From assembly GCA_044866775.1 (NCBI GenBank), contig JBIOUG010000082.1, positions 13,142 to 77,141 on the forward strand: a stretch of 64,000 nucleotides of DNA, in the 5' to 3' direction. Under the pieces are notes generated by a model. The model had not been told where the DNA came from. It searched no databases and saw nothing but the letters and a program-made list of their open reading frames with translations. Numbering within the stretch: position 1 is the first letter of the stretch; every line of letters starts with the position of its first letter. This DNA is from DASUNQ01 sp044866775 (lineage in GTDB: Bacteria > Acidobacteriota > Thermoanaerobaculia > Multivoradales > UBA5704). A program made the translations under genes and the position numbers. This document shows positions 35,090-44,248 of the stretch, piece by piece.

Positions 35090-36151
35090 ATGGATCAGAA
35101 AGGGGTATCAGCTACTGTGCATAGCGCCGCCTCCCATGGGACAGACAGGCCCGACCGACGGGTGGTCCTTGCCGAGTACCTGGCGATCAGGGACACCTTA
35201 CTGCTATTCGGCGTCCGGGCGGATTGGGAGCAACCCGAGGTTGTGTCGATACCAATCGACCAGAGCGAATTAGCGGCCTTTGTTGAGGCCAACTTCACTG
35301 CCCATCATCGGATCCGGCACCTGATAGACATGGGTTTCGACGAGCTATGGCATCGTTACGACTATCTGATCGGGCCGGTTGCCCGCTGGGCGGCACCCGA
35401 CGACATCGTCTGCCTGGTCCCGCACGGCTGGCTGCACTACCTACCGCTGCACGCACTGAAGTTGGAAGGTTCCTATTTGATCGAGCGCAACGCTGTCGTT
35501 TACGGCCCCAGCGCCTCCGTCCTGAAGCACTGCCAAACAAACCGGAAGCTTAGTGTCGATAGTGCTCCGGCCCATAGGACAGCGGCGATCTTCGGCGACT
35601 CGCGCGAAAACCTGCCAGCAGCGCGCGCGGAGGCAATGATGCTGGGCGAGCTGTTCGGAATCGAGCCAGTGCTGGGAAAGGGCGTGACGCGAGAAGCATT
35701 CCTCCAAATGACTGCGGGCGTCGACATCGTTCATTTCGCCGGCCACGCGGAGTTCAGTTCCACGCACGCGTTGGAGTCAGGCCTGCACCTCGCCGGGAGC
35801 GATATCCTGACTGCAGGCGAGATTTTCGGACTCGATGAAGTACACGCCTACCTGATCGCCTTGAGCGGCTGCGAGACCGGGGTGAATCAAAACCGGCCCG
35901 GTGACGAACTGATCGGACTCACCCGCGCCTTCCTCTACGCACGCGCGGCATCAGTGCTCGTTAGCCTCTGGCAGGTCTCTGATGAGTCGACGGCGTTCCT
36001 CATGAGCAGGTTCTACACTTACCTGCGCGATGACCTCACCATTTTGAAGGTCGACGCCTTACGGCGAGCAATGCTGGACACTAAGGCCCAGCCCTCCTGG
36101 GCGTCGTTTTATCATTGGGCGCCGTTCACCCTGATCGGAGATTGGCGGTAG
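35090..36151 (+). CDS. CHAT-domain caspase-like protease, apparently lacking its TPR part
   Basis: About 353 residues from a provisional ATG at 35090. The CHAT catalytic pair is present: His in VDIVHFAGHAEFS and Cys in YLIALSGCETGVNQNRPGDE. VCLVPHGWLHYLPLHALKLE, SVLVSLWQVSDESTAFLM and a final SFYHWAPFTLIGDWR are typical. CHAT proteins usually carry a long N-terminal TPR region, and here the frame runs instead into the IS3 remnant. The matching TPR region sits at the other end of the island (37536-39970). The product could still be an active protease if expressed alone. The start is uncertain. Confidence 0.85.
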   Translation: MDQKGVSATVHSAASHGTDRPDRRVVLAEYLAIRDTLLLFGVRADWEQPEVVSIPIDQSELAAFVEANFTAHHRIRHLIDMGFDELWHRYDYLIGPVARWAAPDDIVCLVPHGWLHYLPLHALKLEGSYLIERNAVVYGPSASVLKHCQTNRKLSVDSAPAHRTAAIFGDSRENLPAARAEAMMLGELFGIEPVLGKGVTREAFLQMTAGVDIVHFAGHAEFSSTHALESGLHLAGSDILTAGEIFGLDEVHAYLIALSGCETGVNQNRPGDELIGLTRAFLYARAASVLVSLWQVSDESTAFLMSRFYTYLRDDLTILKVDALRRAMLDTKAQPSWASFYHWAPFTLIGDWR

Positions 36152-36160
36152 AGGTGTAGC

Positions 36161-36853
36161 ATGGAGGACAAGACGCCGTTCGTGCTGCTGTTTGACGCGG
36201 CACTCGACATCGACGAGGACGGTGTTCGTGAGCGGCGTCGCCGCGGCGAAACGATCATTGATGATAAGGACATCAAGCTGCTTCAGTACCAGAATCGCAT
36301 TGCGCTCGCCAAAGGGTCGACCGTGCTGCTGCCGACCCCGGGCGACGCAGATCCCGACTCAAGCTACTACGACATTCCACTGGTGTGCGTGTTGCATCCA
36401 AGTCCGCGATGCCAATTCCGCTGGGCCCGCCTCGCGGTGGACCTTAGCGCAACCAAGGGCGCGCGCATCCGCGACATGGCGCCGAGAGAGGTACGCGGTG
36501 ACCACCCGGTTGAGCTGAAGACGACTGTTGGCCTGGGCCTGAAATTCGTATCGGTCGCGCAGGTGCTCAGTGCCGAGGTGAAGCCGGAGTACTCGACCAG
36601 CCGGACGGTTTACTTCCCACAAATCCTGAGCTCTGGGCCGTCTTTCGCCAGAGGCTACTGGGACTTCCGCTCGGTCCCCGGGGAATGCCTGCATAGCAAC
36701 CGCGAACTTCGCCTGCTCCTCAGCGCACCCAGCGGCGTGCCGCTGTTGGCACGGTTTCTTCTGCGCGCGGAAGTCTCGCTGGACGGACCTGCAAGGGTCG
36801 TCCCGTTGCTGTGGAAGAGGGGCGAGATCGACGAGACCTACCGCCTTAGCTGA
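36161..36853 (+). CDS. unknown protein encoded between CHAT and membrane genes
   Basis: A 230-aa protein of no recognised family. The ATG has gaggtg upstream and lies 9 nt after the CHAT stop, so the two are co-transcribed. It appears beta-rich: VCVLHPSPRCQFRWARLAVD, VELKTTVGLGLKFVSVAQVL, YSTSRTVYFPQILSSGPSFA and LRLLLSAPSGVPLLARFLLR. It lacks a signal peptide and obvious catalytic motifs. Its place next to a protease makes it a candidate substrate, effector or recognition subunit (inference). Confidence 0.75.
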   Translation: MEDKTPFVLLFDAALDIDEDGVRERRRRGETIIDDKDIKLLQYQNRIALAKGSTVLLPTPGDADPDSSYYDIPLVCVLHPSPRCQFRWARLAVDLSATKGARIRDMAPREVRGDHPVELKTTVGLGLKFVSVAQVLSAEVKPEYSTSRTVYFPQILSSGPSFARGYWDFRSVPGECLHSNRELRLLLSAPSGVPLLARFLLRAEVSLDGPARVVPLLWKRGEIDETYRLS

Positions 36854-36893
36854 AGAAGAGGACCAACGGACCAACAGACCCGAGAGGACCGCC

Positions 36894-37523
36894 ATGCACG
36901 AGGTTCGGCACTACGCTTTCTTGTTGGGTGGTCTGCTGCTGCTGGGCTTACTCGTTGGGTTGGTGCCGACGTTGTGGGTAGCCGGCGTGACGGTGGTGAG
37001 CATCGGCGTCAACCGGTTGACCCGGGTTATCGCGCTGATGGATCGCGGTGACACACGCAGGCTGACGCTTCCCCTGCTTGCTGTGTGCTCGGTCCTCAGC
37101 CTCGTCCTGGCGGCCGGGGGCGCACTCCTGCTCTTCCTTCGTTTCGGCTGGCTTCCTGCGCTCGGCTGTGTCGTGCTCTTCATCGGCTATTTCGCCGCGA
37201 AGGAGGACGATCTCGCCAAGGCGCGGCGCATCGTCTCGAAGACCCGGCTGGCTCTCCGCGAAAGCATCGTTGGGTGGGCCGACGGGAGGATCACGGAGGA
37301 GCAACTACAGAGGCGAACGACCCTGATATTGCGGCAAGGGCTGCCGCGGGAGGCGTACTTCAGCGACTCGATCTACAACGCGCTGATGAGCACTGACGGG
37401 TTGTCGCCTGACCAGCATCGGAGGCTCCTGGAACTGATGGAGCGCCACCTCGCCGAAGCCGAGGGGCAGTACCCGCGTTCCAAGCTGCACAAGGCCGTGC
37501 GGACCAGCCTTGGCCTTTCGTGA
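36894..37523 (+). CDS. unknown membrane protein of the CHAT island
   Basis: A 209-aa protein with three hydrophobic segments: YAFLLGGLLLLGLLVGLVPT, PLLAVCSVLSLVLAAGGALL and WLPALGCVVLFIGYFAA. These are followed by a roughly 100-residue soluble helical domain (RRIVSKTRLALRESIVGWAD). No family is recognised. The spacing (40 nt after the previous gene, 12 nt before the TPR gene) indicates one operon. A membrane partner for a CHAT protease fits a cell-suicide or stress-sensing design, but that is inference. Confidence 0.72.
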   Translation: MHEVRHYAFLLGGLLLLGLLVGLVPTLWVAGVTVVSIGVNRLTRVIALMDRGDTRRLTLPLLAVCSVLSLVLAAGGALLLFLRFGWLPALGCVVLFIGYFAAKEDDLAKARRIVSKTRLALRESIVGWADGRITEEQLQRRTTLILRQGLPREAYFSDSIYNALMSTDGLSPDQHRRLLELMERHLAEAEGQYPRSKLHKAVRTSLGLS

Positions 37524-37535
37524 CAGGAGAAGCAC

Positions 37536-39970
37536 ATGCCTCGATTCATTGAGGCAGCACGAGAATGGGCACACGCTCGCAGGGCCGAGGGTACGATCAT
37601 GATGTTGGCTCGATCGGCTGATCCCGCGGCCACCCTTCGCAAATGTCGTCAGAACGTCGATGACCACGTCGTCGACGGCTTGCTCACACTCAGCTACCAG
37701 GCGGTCAAGAATGATGATGTCGGCCAAGCGATGGTTTGGACGGATCTTGCCCATGAGGCCAGTCTCATCGGAGGTACCAGCAAAACGCACGCCGAAGTGC
37801 TGATCCGGAGGGCCACGCTGCTTCTCGATCGGTGGCAGCGCGCGAGCGAGGACCGCGACCAACCAGGCGCCGCAGGAGCGACCGGCGAGCCTGACGCGCT
37901 GCTCGCCGCCGCGCTCGAGTCGGCACTGAAGGCGCGTGACATCCACCTGGAAACGCAGGCCACGCAGGATACCCCAGCGGTACTTCAACTCATCGCCACG
38001 ATTCACCGTGGCATGGGCCACGAGCTCTCGGCGTTTGAGAGCCAGATCGAGTGTGCCATGGCGTGGTCCGAGGTCGTGGCCGAACACGAGGCGGGACTCG
38101 GCCTCAGCACGATAGCCACGCTGTACTGGCAACTCCACACTGACGATCTCGAGGCCGGCGCCCGCATTCTTTGGCGCCAGTCAACTGCTCTCTTAGCTGG
38201 AGTGGGACACCGTATAGAGACCAGACCGATCGCGGACCTGCTCGACGCATTGGGCGACGCCTGCCGCACCCTCGGGCGGCAGGAGGAAGCCTTCGGAGCA
38301 TGGTCGAGAGCGGCAGCGCTGTACCACGACGTCGGCGCGCAAGTCGAGGAGTTCTCCACCAGAGCTCGTATGCAGGACTACGCCGCCCAGCTCGAACTGA
38401 CCGAAGCGGCGCGGGAGCACGGAGAAGCCTGCATCGCGGCGGCCCCGGTGACTACTCCACCCAACTTGCTGGCAGGCCGCTACCACCTGCTTGCAGTGAC
38501 ATACGAGTATCTCGGTCGGACCGCCGACGCCGTCGACGTGTACCACCGAGCGGTCGAGCTGTACTCGAAGGACGGACCGGAGTCAGGCGCTGCTATGCCC
38601 TGCCTGCTGGAGGCTGCACTCGTAGAGAACGCCGCTGGCCTGTTCAAAGCGGCGCGAAGAGACCTCGAACGGGTGCTCGCCTCCCCAGGTGGTGTCTTCG
38701 CCTACTGGATAGCATCCACGACGCTGGCGGACGTGTGCTGGCGACGCTTCAGCGAACTCGGCACGGCGATTCTTCACGCGGACTGCGCTCTCGAGCTATC
38801 GATCTCCAACACCAAACTCCTCGCATGTCGGGCCAACTCGCTCAGCCAGTCAGGCATTCTCCACTTCACGACCGGAAACATCGAGACGGCACACCGCAGA
38901 TTCACACAGCTCGTGTCAATTCTGGCGACCACACCAGAGCCCACTTTGATCAAGGTGAGCCCACTCTACGATTATGCAGTCCTACCCCCGTCGCCAGCAC
39001 GTTCCACCTGGTGGGCCCTGCGCGCCAGCAGGGCGGCCGGGCGTGACGACGATGCGAGCCGTTACCTCGCCATGTACCGGGAGCGTGCAGGCCACGAGCC
39101 GGAGCTGATAATGCCAGCGGAACTCACGGATCTTCCCGAGGAGGAATCCGCTGCGGACGAGGGCACACGAGCGTTCGCGCTCGGCGCGCAGCTCGTGTGG
39201 ACAGACCCAGGTCTGGCAATAGGGTATCTCGAACACGCCGCTCAGCACCTTGACGGGACTGAGGATCACGACGTCCTCGGCCGCCTGCATCAGGCAATCG
39301 GAGAATGCAGGCTGCTCATGAAAGAGCACGATGCCGCCCGAAAGAGCTTTGACCGGCTCTCGACCAGATGGATGGACGGACCGACGTCGACATGGAGCTG
39401 GGGTGCCGCTGGAACCTCGCCTCCTTGGATGTCTCCGAAGAACGGTATGCCAGCGCCCATCAGCAACTTTCTCGATGTATGCAACTAATCGAGAAGTACC
39501 GCGCATCGCTGGCTAGAGACGAAGACAGGATTCGCTTCCTGAAGCAGGATCACATGGCTGTGTACCTGCTTCTGGTGGAGGTGTGTCTCCGGCTCAGTCG
39601 CAATGTCGAAGCGTTCGAGATCGCCGAAAAGATCAAGTCTAGGGTGCTCGTCGAGCTGCTTTCACAGCCCGACAGGAGACCGATCGACTATCAACTTGTG
39701 AGCCGCATGAGGGAACTGTCGGCAGCCCGCGATAGTTGGATTGACGAGTTCGTGGGTTTTACGCTCAGCGATGACTGGAGCGAAGACTGGCGGAGCGCTC
39801 CGAGTTATTTGATGCTGGAGCGAATCATCGAAATGGATAGGCAGGAAGAGACAATCGAAACGCAAATCAAGGTACGTGGACTCCTGGACAATCTGGAATC
39901 CCGGGAAACGGGCGAGGACTTCGCTTCCATCAGGTCAATGTTAAATTGCGATAACAATGCCGATGGCTAA
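37536..39970 (+). pseudogene. TPR-repeat protein, frameshifted and missing the C-terminal CHAT domain
   Basis: A TPR array of about 800 residues (AYEYLGRTADAVDVYHRAVE-like helices; IGECRLLMKEHDAARKSFDR). The frame is broken at about 39368 (the upstream frame stops at 39488, and the continuation DGRTDVDMELGCRWNLASLD runs to 39970). The end (AEKIKSRVLVELLSQPDRRP, then GEDFASIRSMLNC) is the linker that normally leads into a CHAT domain, but the sequence stops there and unrelated DNA follows. The single shift may be a sequencing error. Loss of the CHAT domain is a real rearrangement. The start ATG 37536 has AGGAGA upstream. Confidence 0.75.
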
Positions 39971-40087
39971 CTGCTATCGTGGGTGGCTCACGCGGCGGGG
40001 CTGTTGGTTTCACCCGCCTCGGCAAACGTGCTCGACAAGCTGCCACGACGCCTCCAGGGCTAGGCCAAGCAGGCGCAACTCGAACCG

Positions 40088-40300
40088 ATGCGAGTGCTCG
40101 ATGCGTGGAGGCGCTCGCCGAGGCGGGGACAGCGGCGCACTCCGGGCCGCGGGGCCGCGCGCGAGCCTCACCGGGCTGGTCGGGCTCCTCGCCGAAACCG
40201 GCCAGATGCCCGTGGAGGTGGCTGCGGCGGTGGAAACCGGCCTTCTCGGCGCCGCCACCGCCGGCCTGCGGGTGGAGATCAGGAACGACCTGCCGGCCCT
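40088..40300 (+). pseudogene. degraded duplicate of the 3' end of an FGGY kinase gene
   Basis: Reading with one or two shifts gives MRVLD, then EALAEAGT, then LTGLVGLLAETGQMPVEVAA and VETGLLGAATAGLRVEI. This aligns with LAGLVGLLADAGQLPVEVAA and TGLLGAARLAAATAGLPVEV of the FGGY kinase at 33225-34667 (the region from 34320). The copy is clearly diverged and lacks the first 370 codons. It lies at the right edge of the CHAT island, so the island is bracketed by FGGY 3' sequences. Confidence 0.75.
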
Positions 40301-40366
40301 CCTAGCCCGCCTGTCCGAGTGCCAGTTCGCATGCGGAGTAGACTAGCGCAGGCTGGAGGCCCTGCG

Positions 40367-40582
40367 ATGAAGAACGAGTTCACTGCCGTCATCGAGCGTG
40401 ACGGCGACTGGTTCATCGGATACTGCCCCGAGATTCCAGGTGCGAACGGACAGGGTACGACACTCGAGGAGTGCCGGGACAACCTGGTGGCCGCAATCGC
40501 CCTGATTCTCGAAGACCGCCGTGAGGATGCGCTGCGTGGCGTCCCCGAGGACGCGATCCGTGAAGTCCTCACTGTCGGATGA
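40367..40582 (+). CDS. hicB: HicB-family antitoxin
   Basis: A 71-aa protein with the partial RNase-H-like HicB fold: FTAVIERDGDWFIGYCPEIP, GANGQGTTLEECRDNLVAAI. The usual C-terminal DNA-binding domain is replaced by a short helical tail (short HicB form). The ATG has GGAGG upstream. It overlaps hicA by 4 nt, forming a toxin-antitoxin operon at the edge of the island. Confidence 0.88.
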   Translation: MKNEFTAVIERDGDWFIGYCPEIPGANGQGTTLEECRDNLVAAIALILEDRREDALRGVPEDAIREVLTVG

Positions 40583-40773
40583 AGCGCAAGGAGCTCTTGA
40601 GGCATCTGCGCCGACACGGCTGTACCTTGAAACGAGAGGGAGGGGAGCACTCCCTCTGGAGTAACCCACGTACGGGAGAGGTGCAGGCGATCCCCCGGCA
40701 CGTGGAGATTCCAACTCGTCTCGCCCGGCGCATCTGTCGTGGGCTGTCGTTACCAGAGCCGGCCGGTTCGTGA
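40579..40773 (+). CDS. hicA: HicA-family mRNA interferase toxin
   Basis: A 64-aa double-stranded-RNA-binding-like protein: KRKELLRHLRRHGCTLKREG, then GEHSLWSNPRTGEVQAIPRH. The catalytic His in GEHSLW and the conserved G-H/P-R-H pattern are present, so the toxin looks intact. ATG overlaps hicB. aroB follows 36 nt later. Confidence 0.88.
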   Translation: MKRKELLRHLRRHGCTLKREGGEHSLWSNPRTGEVQAIPRHVEIPTRLARRICRGLSLPEPAGS

Positions 40774-40809
40774 GGCGCGACCGCCGCCGGCTCGCTGCTC
40801 CTCCTTCAC

Positions 40810-41988
40810 GTGCCAAACCCTGAAACGTCCAACTGCCTGACCCTCCGCCACCCAGCCGGTGTGACGCCGATCCGCGTCGGCCCGCGGGCGCTCGCGGACG
40901 CCGCCGCTGAGCTCGGGGCGTGGCTCGCCGGCAGGACTGCCTTCCTGATCACCACGCCGCGGGTCCTCGCGCTGCACGGCGAGCGCCTCGCGCCGCTGCG
41001 CGCGGCGGCGGGGCGGTGGGTGGAGCTGCCGGTCGAGGAGGGCGAGGCGGCGAAGACCGTCGGCACGGCCGAGCGGTTGTGGAGCGCGATGCTCGCCGCC
41101 GGCGGCAAGCGCGACAGCCGGGTCCTCGCCTTCGGCGGGGGGAGCGCCGGCGACCTCGGCGGGTTCGTCGCCGGCTGCTTCCTGCGCGGCATCGGCTATG
41201 CGCAGCTCCCGACGACGCTCCTCGCCCAGGTCGACGCCGCCATCGGCGGCAAGACCGGCGTCGACCTGCCGGGCGGCAAGAACACGGTCGGCGCGTTCCA
41301 TCACCCGGCCTGGGTGGTGGCCGACACCTCGCTCCTCGCCACCCTGCCGCGCGAGGAGCTGCGCTCCGGCCTGGTCGAGGCGATCAAGATGGCGGCACTC
41401 CTCGACGGCCCGCTCTTCGCCCACCTCGAGGCCGACCTCGACCGGCTCCTCGCCGGCGACCCGGCGGCGCTGGCGCCGGCCGTGGCGGGCGCGGCGGCGG
41501 TCAAGATCGCGGTCGTCGAGCGCGATCCCACCGAGCAAGGAGAGCGCCGGCTCCTCAACTACGGCCACACCCTCGGGCACGCCATCGAGGCGGCCCTCTC
41601 CTACCAGGGGCTGCGGCACGGTGAAGCAGTTGCTTATGGCATGCTGTTCGCGCTACGCTTGGCCGAACGAGGGGTGGTGCCGCGCCGCTCGCGGAGTGGC
41701 GAGGTCGGGACCGACGGGGGAAAGCAGCTCCCGCCCGAGGTCGGCGCGCGCACCCGCGCCCTGCTGTCCCGCCTCGGCCTGCCGCCACTCCCGCCGCTCG
41801 ATCCCGACGTCCTGCTGCCCTTCCTCCGACGCGACAAGAAGGCGCGCGAGGGAGGGCTTGCGTGGGTGCTGCCGGCCGGCCTCGGCCGGGGGAGGATCGT
41901 CGAGGATCTGCCGCTCGCTGCGGTCGCTCGCGAGCTGGCGCCCTTCCTCGCCGCCCCGTTCGCCGCGCCCGCCGCCGCCGCGCGATGA
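40810..41988 (+). CDS. aroB: 3-dehydroquinate synthase
   Basis: A 392-aa shikimate-pathway enzyme. NAD-binding AFGGGSAGDLGGFVAGCFLR (usually GGGVxGD; Ser-Ala here), LPTTLLAQVDAAIGGKTGVD, LPGGKNTVGAFHHP, and zinc ligands in LVEAIKMAA, LLNYGHTLGHAIEAAL and HGEAVAYGM. The C-terminal 100 residues are longer and more variable than usual. GTG 40810 is used. The stop overlaps the HD-GYP gene start (ATGA). Confidence 0.93.
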   Translation: MPNPETSNCLTLRHPAGVTPIRVGPRALADAAAELGAWLAGRTAFLITTPRVLALHGERLAPLRAAAGRWVELPVEEGEAAKTVGTAERLWSAMLAAGGKRDSRVLAFGGGSAGDLGGFVAGCFLRGIGYAQLPTTLLAQVDAAIGGKTGVDLPGGKNTVGAFHHPAWVVADTSLLATLPREELRSGLVEAIKMAALLDGPLFAHLEADLDRLLAGDPAALAPAVAGAAAVKIAVVERDPTEQGERRLLNYGHTLGHAIEAALSYQGLRHGEAVAYGMLFALRLAERGVVPRRSRSGEVGTDGGKQLPPEVGARTRALLSRLGLPPLPPLDPDVLLPFLRRDKKAREGGLAWVLPAGLGRGRIVEDLPLAAVARELAPFLAAPFAAPAAAAR

Positions 41989-43796
41989 AACGTTTGACGC
42001 CGGACGGTCAGATATACTCGATGCACGTCTCACGAGAGCCTCCGGCAGTGACCCCGGGCCATTACCTTGCGCACGCGAAGCTGCGCCACATCCTGTTCGG
42101 CGTGCTGCTCCTCGCCGGCATCCTGCCGCTCGTCGTCAGCAGCGCGCTGCTGGTGCGGCAGAACCGCCAGATCCTGCACGACCAGGAGCGCGAGCAGCTC
42201 ATCGGCTCGGCGCTCGCGCTCTCGCGCCGGCTCAACGAGTCGCTGCTCACACTCCAACGCCAGCTCGCCCAGCTCGGCGGCTCCCTGCTCGCGCCGCCCG
42301 GTCGCCAGGCCCCCGCCCGCTGGCTGCGCGAGCCGTGGGTCGGGCGCCTGCTCGAGCGCTTCCTCGCCGATTCCGCCGGCGTCGTGGCGATCCGCGTCCT
42401 CGACCTCTCCGGCTCGGGCCCGAGCGCCACCGCGGCGGAGCCGGGCGAGGGCGCGCTCGCGGTCATGAGGTCGGCCTTCGCGGAGGCGCGCCGCTCCCGT
42501 CGTCCGGTCTACCGTTTCGTCGACCTGCCGCGGGGTCCGGGAGCGGTGCTGGCGGTGCCCGCCGCGAGCGACGGCGCCGGCTCGCCGCGCCTGATCGTCG
42601 AGGCGGTCGTCCGCCTGGGCCCCATCGAGGAGCTGCTCCGGCAGCAAGGGCGGCGCGAGACGAGCGTCTTCCTGGTCGACCGCGACGGCCGCCTCCTCTG
42701 GTCGCAGGGCGGCAGCGTCGAGGCCGGGCGGGCCCTCGTGGCCTCGGACGTGGTGCGCGGGTTCCGCGCGCGGCCGATGAGCATGATCCGGCAGTACGAG
42801 GTCGAGCAGGGGGGCGAGCGCGTCGAGCTGCTCGCTCAGGTCAGCCCGGTCGCGGCGAGCGGCTGGGGCGTCGTGGCGCAGAAGCCGGTGTCGGAGGCGT
42901 TCGCGCCGGTCGACCGCATGATCGGCAATGCCGCCATCTCCGCCGTGCCGCTCGTCGCGCTGGCGCTCTTCTTCGCCTACTGGGTGGCGCGGCGGGTCAG
43001 CGACCCGATCCAGCGGCTGGCCGCCACCAGTCACGACATCGCCGCCGGCAACTTCGGCGGCCGGGTCGAGACCCGCGGCCTCGCCCCCGAGCTCGCCGAC
43101 CTCGCCGCCGACTTCAACCTGATGAGCGATCACGTCGAGAGCCACGTGCAGCAACTGCGGCAGGCGGCCGCGGCCAACCGCGAGCTGTTCATCGGTTCGC
43201 TGCGCGCCTTCGCCGCCGCGATCGACGCCAAGGACCCCTACACCCGCGGCCACTCGGAGCGGGTGGCGGCGCTGTCGCGCACCATCGCCCGCCACCTCGG
43301 CCTGGCCGAGGAGGTGCAGGACAAGACCTGGATCGGCGCCCTGCTCCACGACGTCGGCAAGATCGGGGTCGAGGACCGGATCCTGGCCAAGACCGGCGTC
43401 CTGACGCCGGACGAGTACGACCAGATGAAGCTGCACACGGTCAAGGGCGCCGAGATCATGAGCCCGATCGAACAGCTCCGCGAGATGATCCCGGCCATCC
43501 GCTGGCACCACGAGGCGTGGAACGGCCGCGGCTATCCCGACAACCTGCGCGGCGAGCAGATCCCGCTCATCGCCCGCGTCGTGGCGGTGGCCGATTGTTT
43601 CGACGCCATCACCACCAACCGCCCCTACCAGCAGGCGTACACCTTGAAGTTCGCGGTCGAGACGATCACCAAGCTGACCGGCAGCCGCTTCGACGCCAAG
43701 GTGGTCACCGCCTTCCTGCGCGCCTACCAGGCGGGCGAGGTGCGGGCGCCGGCGCCGCGGCCCGCGAGCCAGCCGCTCCAGGCGAAGGCCGGCTAG
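41985..43796 (+). CDS. membrane HD-GYP phosphodiesterase with HAMP domain
   Basis: A 603-aa signalling protein. The first TM helix (ILFGVLLLAGILPLVVSSAL) is followed by a periplasmic Cache-like sensor (about 65-300), a second TM (AISAVPLVALALFFAYWVAR), HAMP (RVSDPIQRLAATSHDIAAGN) and HD-GYP. The HD-GYP domain has HSERVAALS, HDVGKIGVEDRIL, the HHEAWNGRGYPD signature and VVAVADCFDAITTNRPY. It should hydrolyse cyclic di-GMP in response to an external signal. ATG 41985 overlaps aroB; ATG 42020 is not in frame, so 41985 is kept. Confidence 0.92.
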   Translation: MKRLTPDGQIYSMHVSREPPAVTPGHYLAHAKLRHILFGVLLLAGILPLVVSSALLVRQNRQILHDQEREQLIGSALALSRRLNESLLTLQRQLAQLGGSLLAPPGRQAPARWLREPWVGRLLERFLADSAGVVAIRVLDLSGSGPSATAAEPGEGALAVMRSAFAEARRSRRPVYRFVDLPRGPGAVLAVPAASDGAGSPRLIVEAVVRLGPIEELLRQQGRRETSVFLVDRDGRLLWSQGGSVEAGRALVASDVVRGFRARPMSMIRQYEVEQGGERVELLAQVSPVAASGWGVVAQKPVSEAFAPVDRMIGNAAISAVPLVALALFFAYWVARRVSDPIQRLAATSHDIAAGNFGGRVETRGLAPELADLAADFNLMSDHVESHVQQLRQAAAANRELFIGSLRAFAAAIDAKDPYTRGHSERVAALSRTIARHLGLAEEVQDKTWIGALLHDVGKIGVEDRILAKTGVLTPDEYDQMKLHTVKGAEIMSPIEQLREMIPAIRWHHEAWNGRGYPDNLRGEQIPLIARVVAVADCFDAITTNRPYQQAYTLKFAVETITKLTGSRFDAKVVTAFLRAYQAGEVRAPAPRPASQPLQAKAG

Positions 43797-43836
43797 CGGC
43801 GGCCGCCGCGCCGCTCGCATAGACTCCGCGGCGGCG

Positions 43837-44199
43837 ATGTCCTTCCACTACATCCTCGGCAACCTGCTGGCCAACAACGAGCGCGCCGCCGGCGCCCTCT
43901 TCCTCGACGGCGCCGGCGAGGCGGTCGACTACGCCTGCGCGGCCTTCACGCCCTACGACATGCGCGTCCTCGGCGCCTACCTGGGGATCTACCTCCGCCA
44001 GCTCGAGCGCTTCCTATCGGGCAACGACATGGGCTCGCCGCGCCTCGTGCACATCGAGAAGAAGGCGGCGCACATCTACGCCATCCCCCTCCCCGACGGC
44101 TACTGCGTCGCCCTGGTGCAGCACCAGCCCGGCCTCGTCGGCCACGCCCGCCAGAGCCTCGTCGACGCGGCCGAGCAGCTCCGTAGCGAGCTGTTCTGA
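43837..44199 (+). CDS. Roadblock/LC7-like small protein
   Basis: A 120-aa single-domain protein: FHYILGNLLANNERAAGALF, LDGAGEAVDYACAAF, then GYCVALVQHQPGLVGHARQS. The pattern fits a Roadblock/LC7 (Longin-like) fold, often associated with small GTPases or with polarity and motility control. No GTPase gene is adjacent. The ATG lies 11 nt after TAGACT and has no Shine-Dalgarno sequence. Confidence 0.65.
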   Translation: MSFHYILGNLLANNERAAGALFLDGAGEAVDYACAAFTPYDMRVLGAYLGIYLRQLERFLSGNDMGSPRLVHIEKKAAHIYAIPLPDGYCVALVQHQPGLVGHARQSLVDAAEQLRSELF

Positions 44200-44248
44200 C
44201 GGCCGCCACGCTGACCCATACGCCGTTAGCGGCAGTACAGGAGACCAA

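Noticed and set aside
41995..42020. Promoter TTGACG...TATACT inside the start of the HD-GYP gene
   Set aside because: Spacing is only 13 bp, too short for a sigma-70 promoter.
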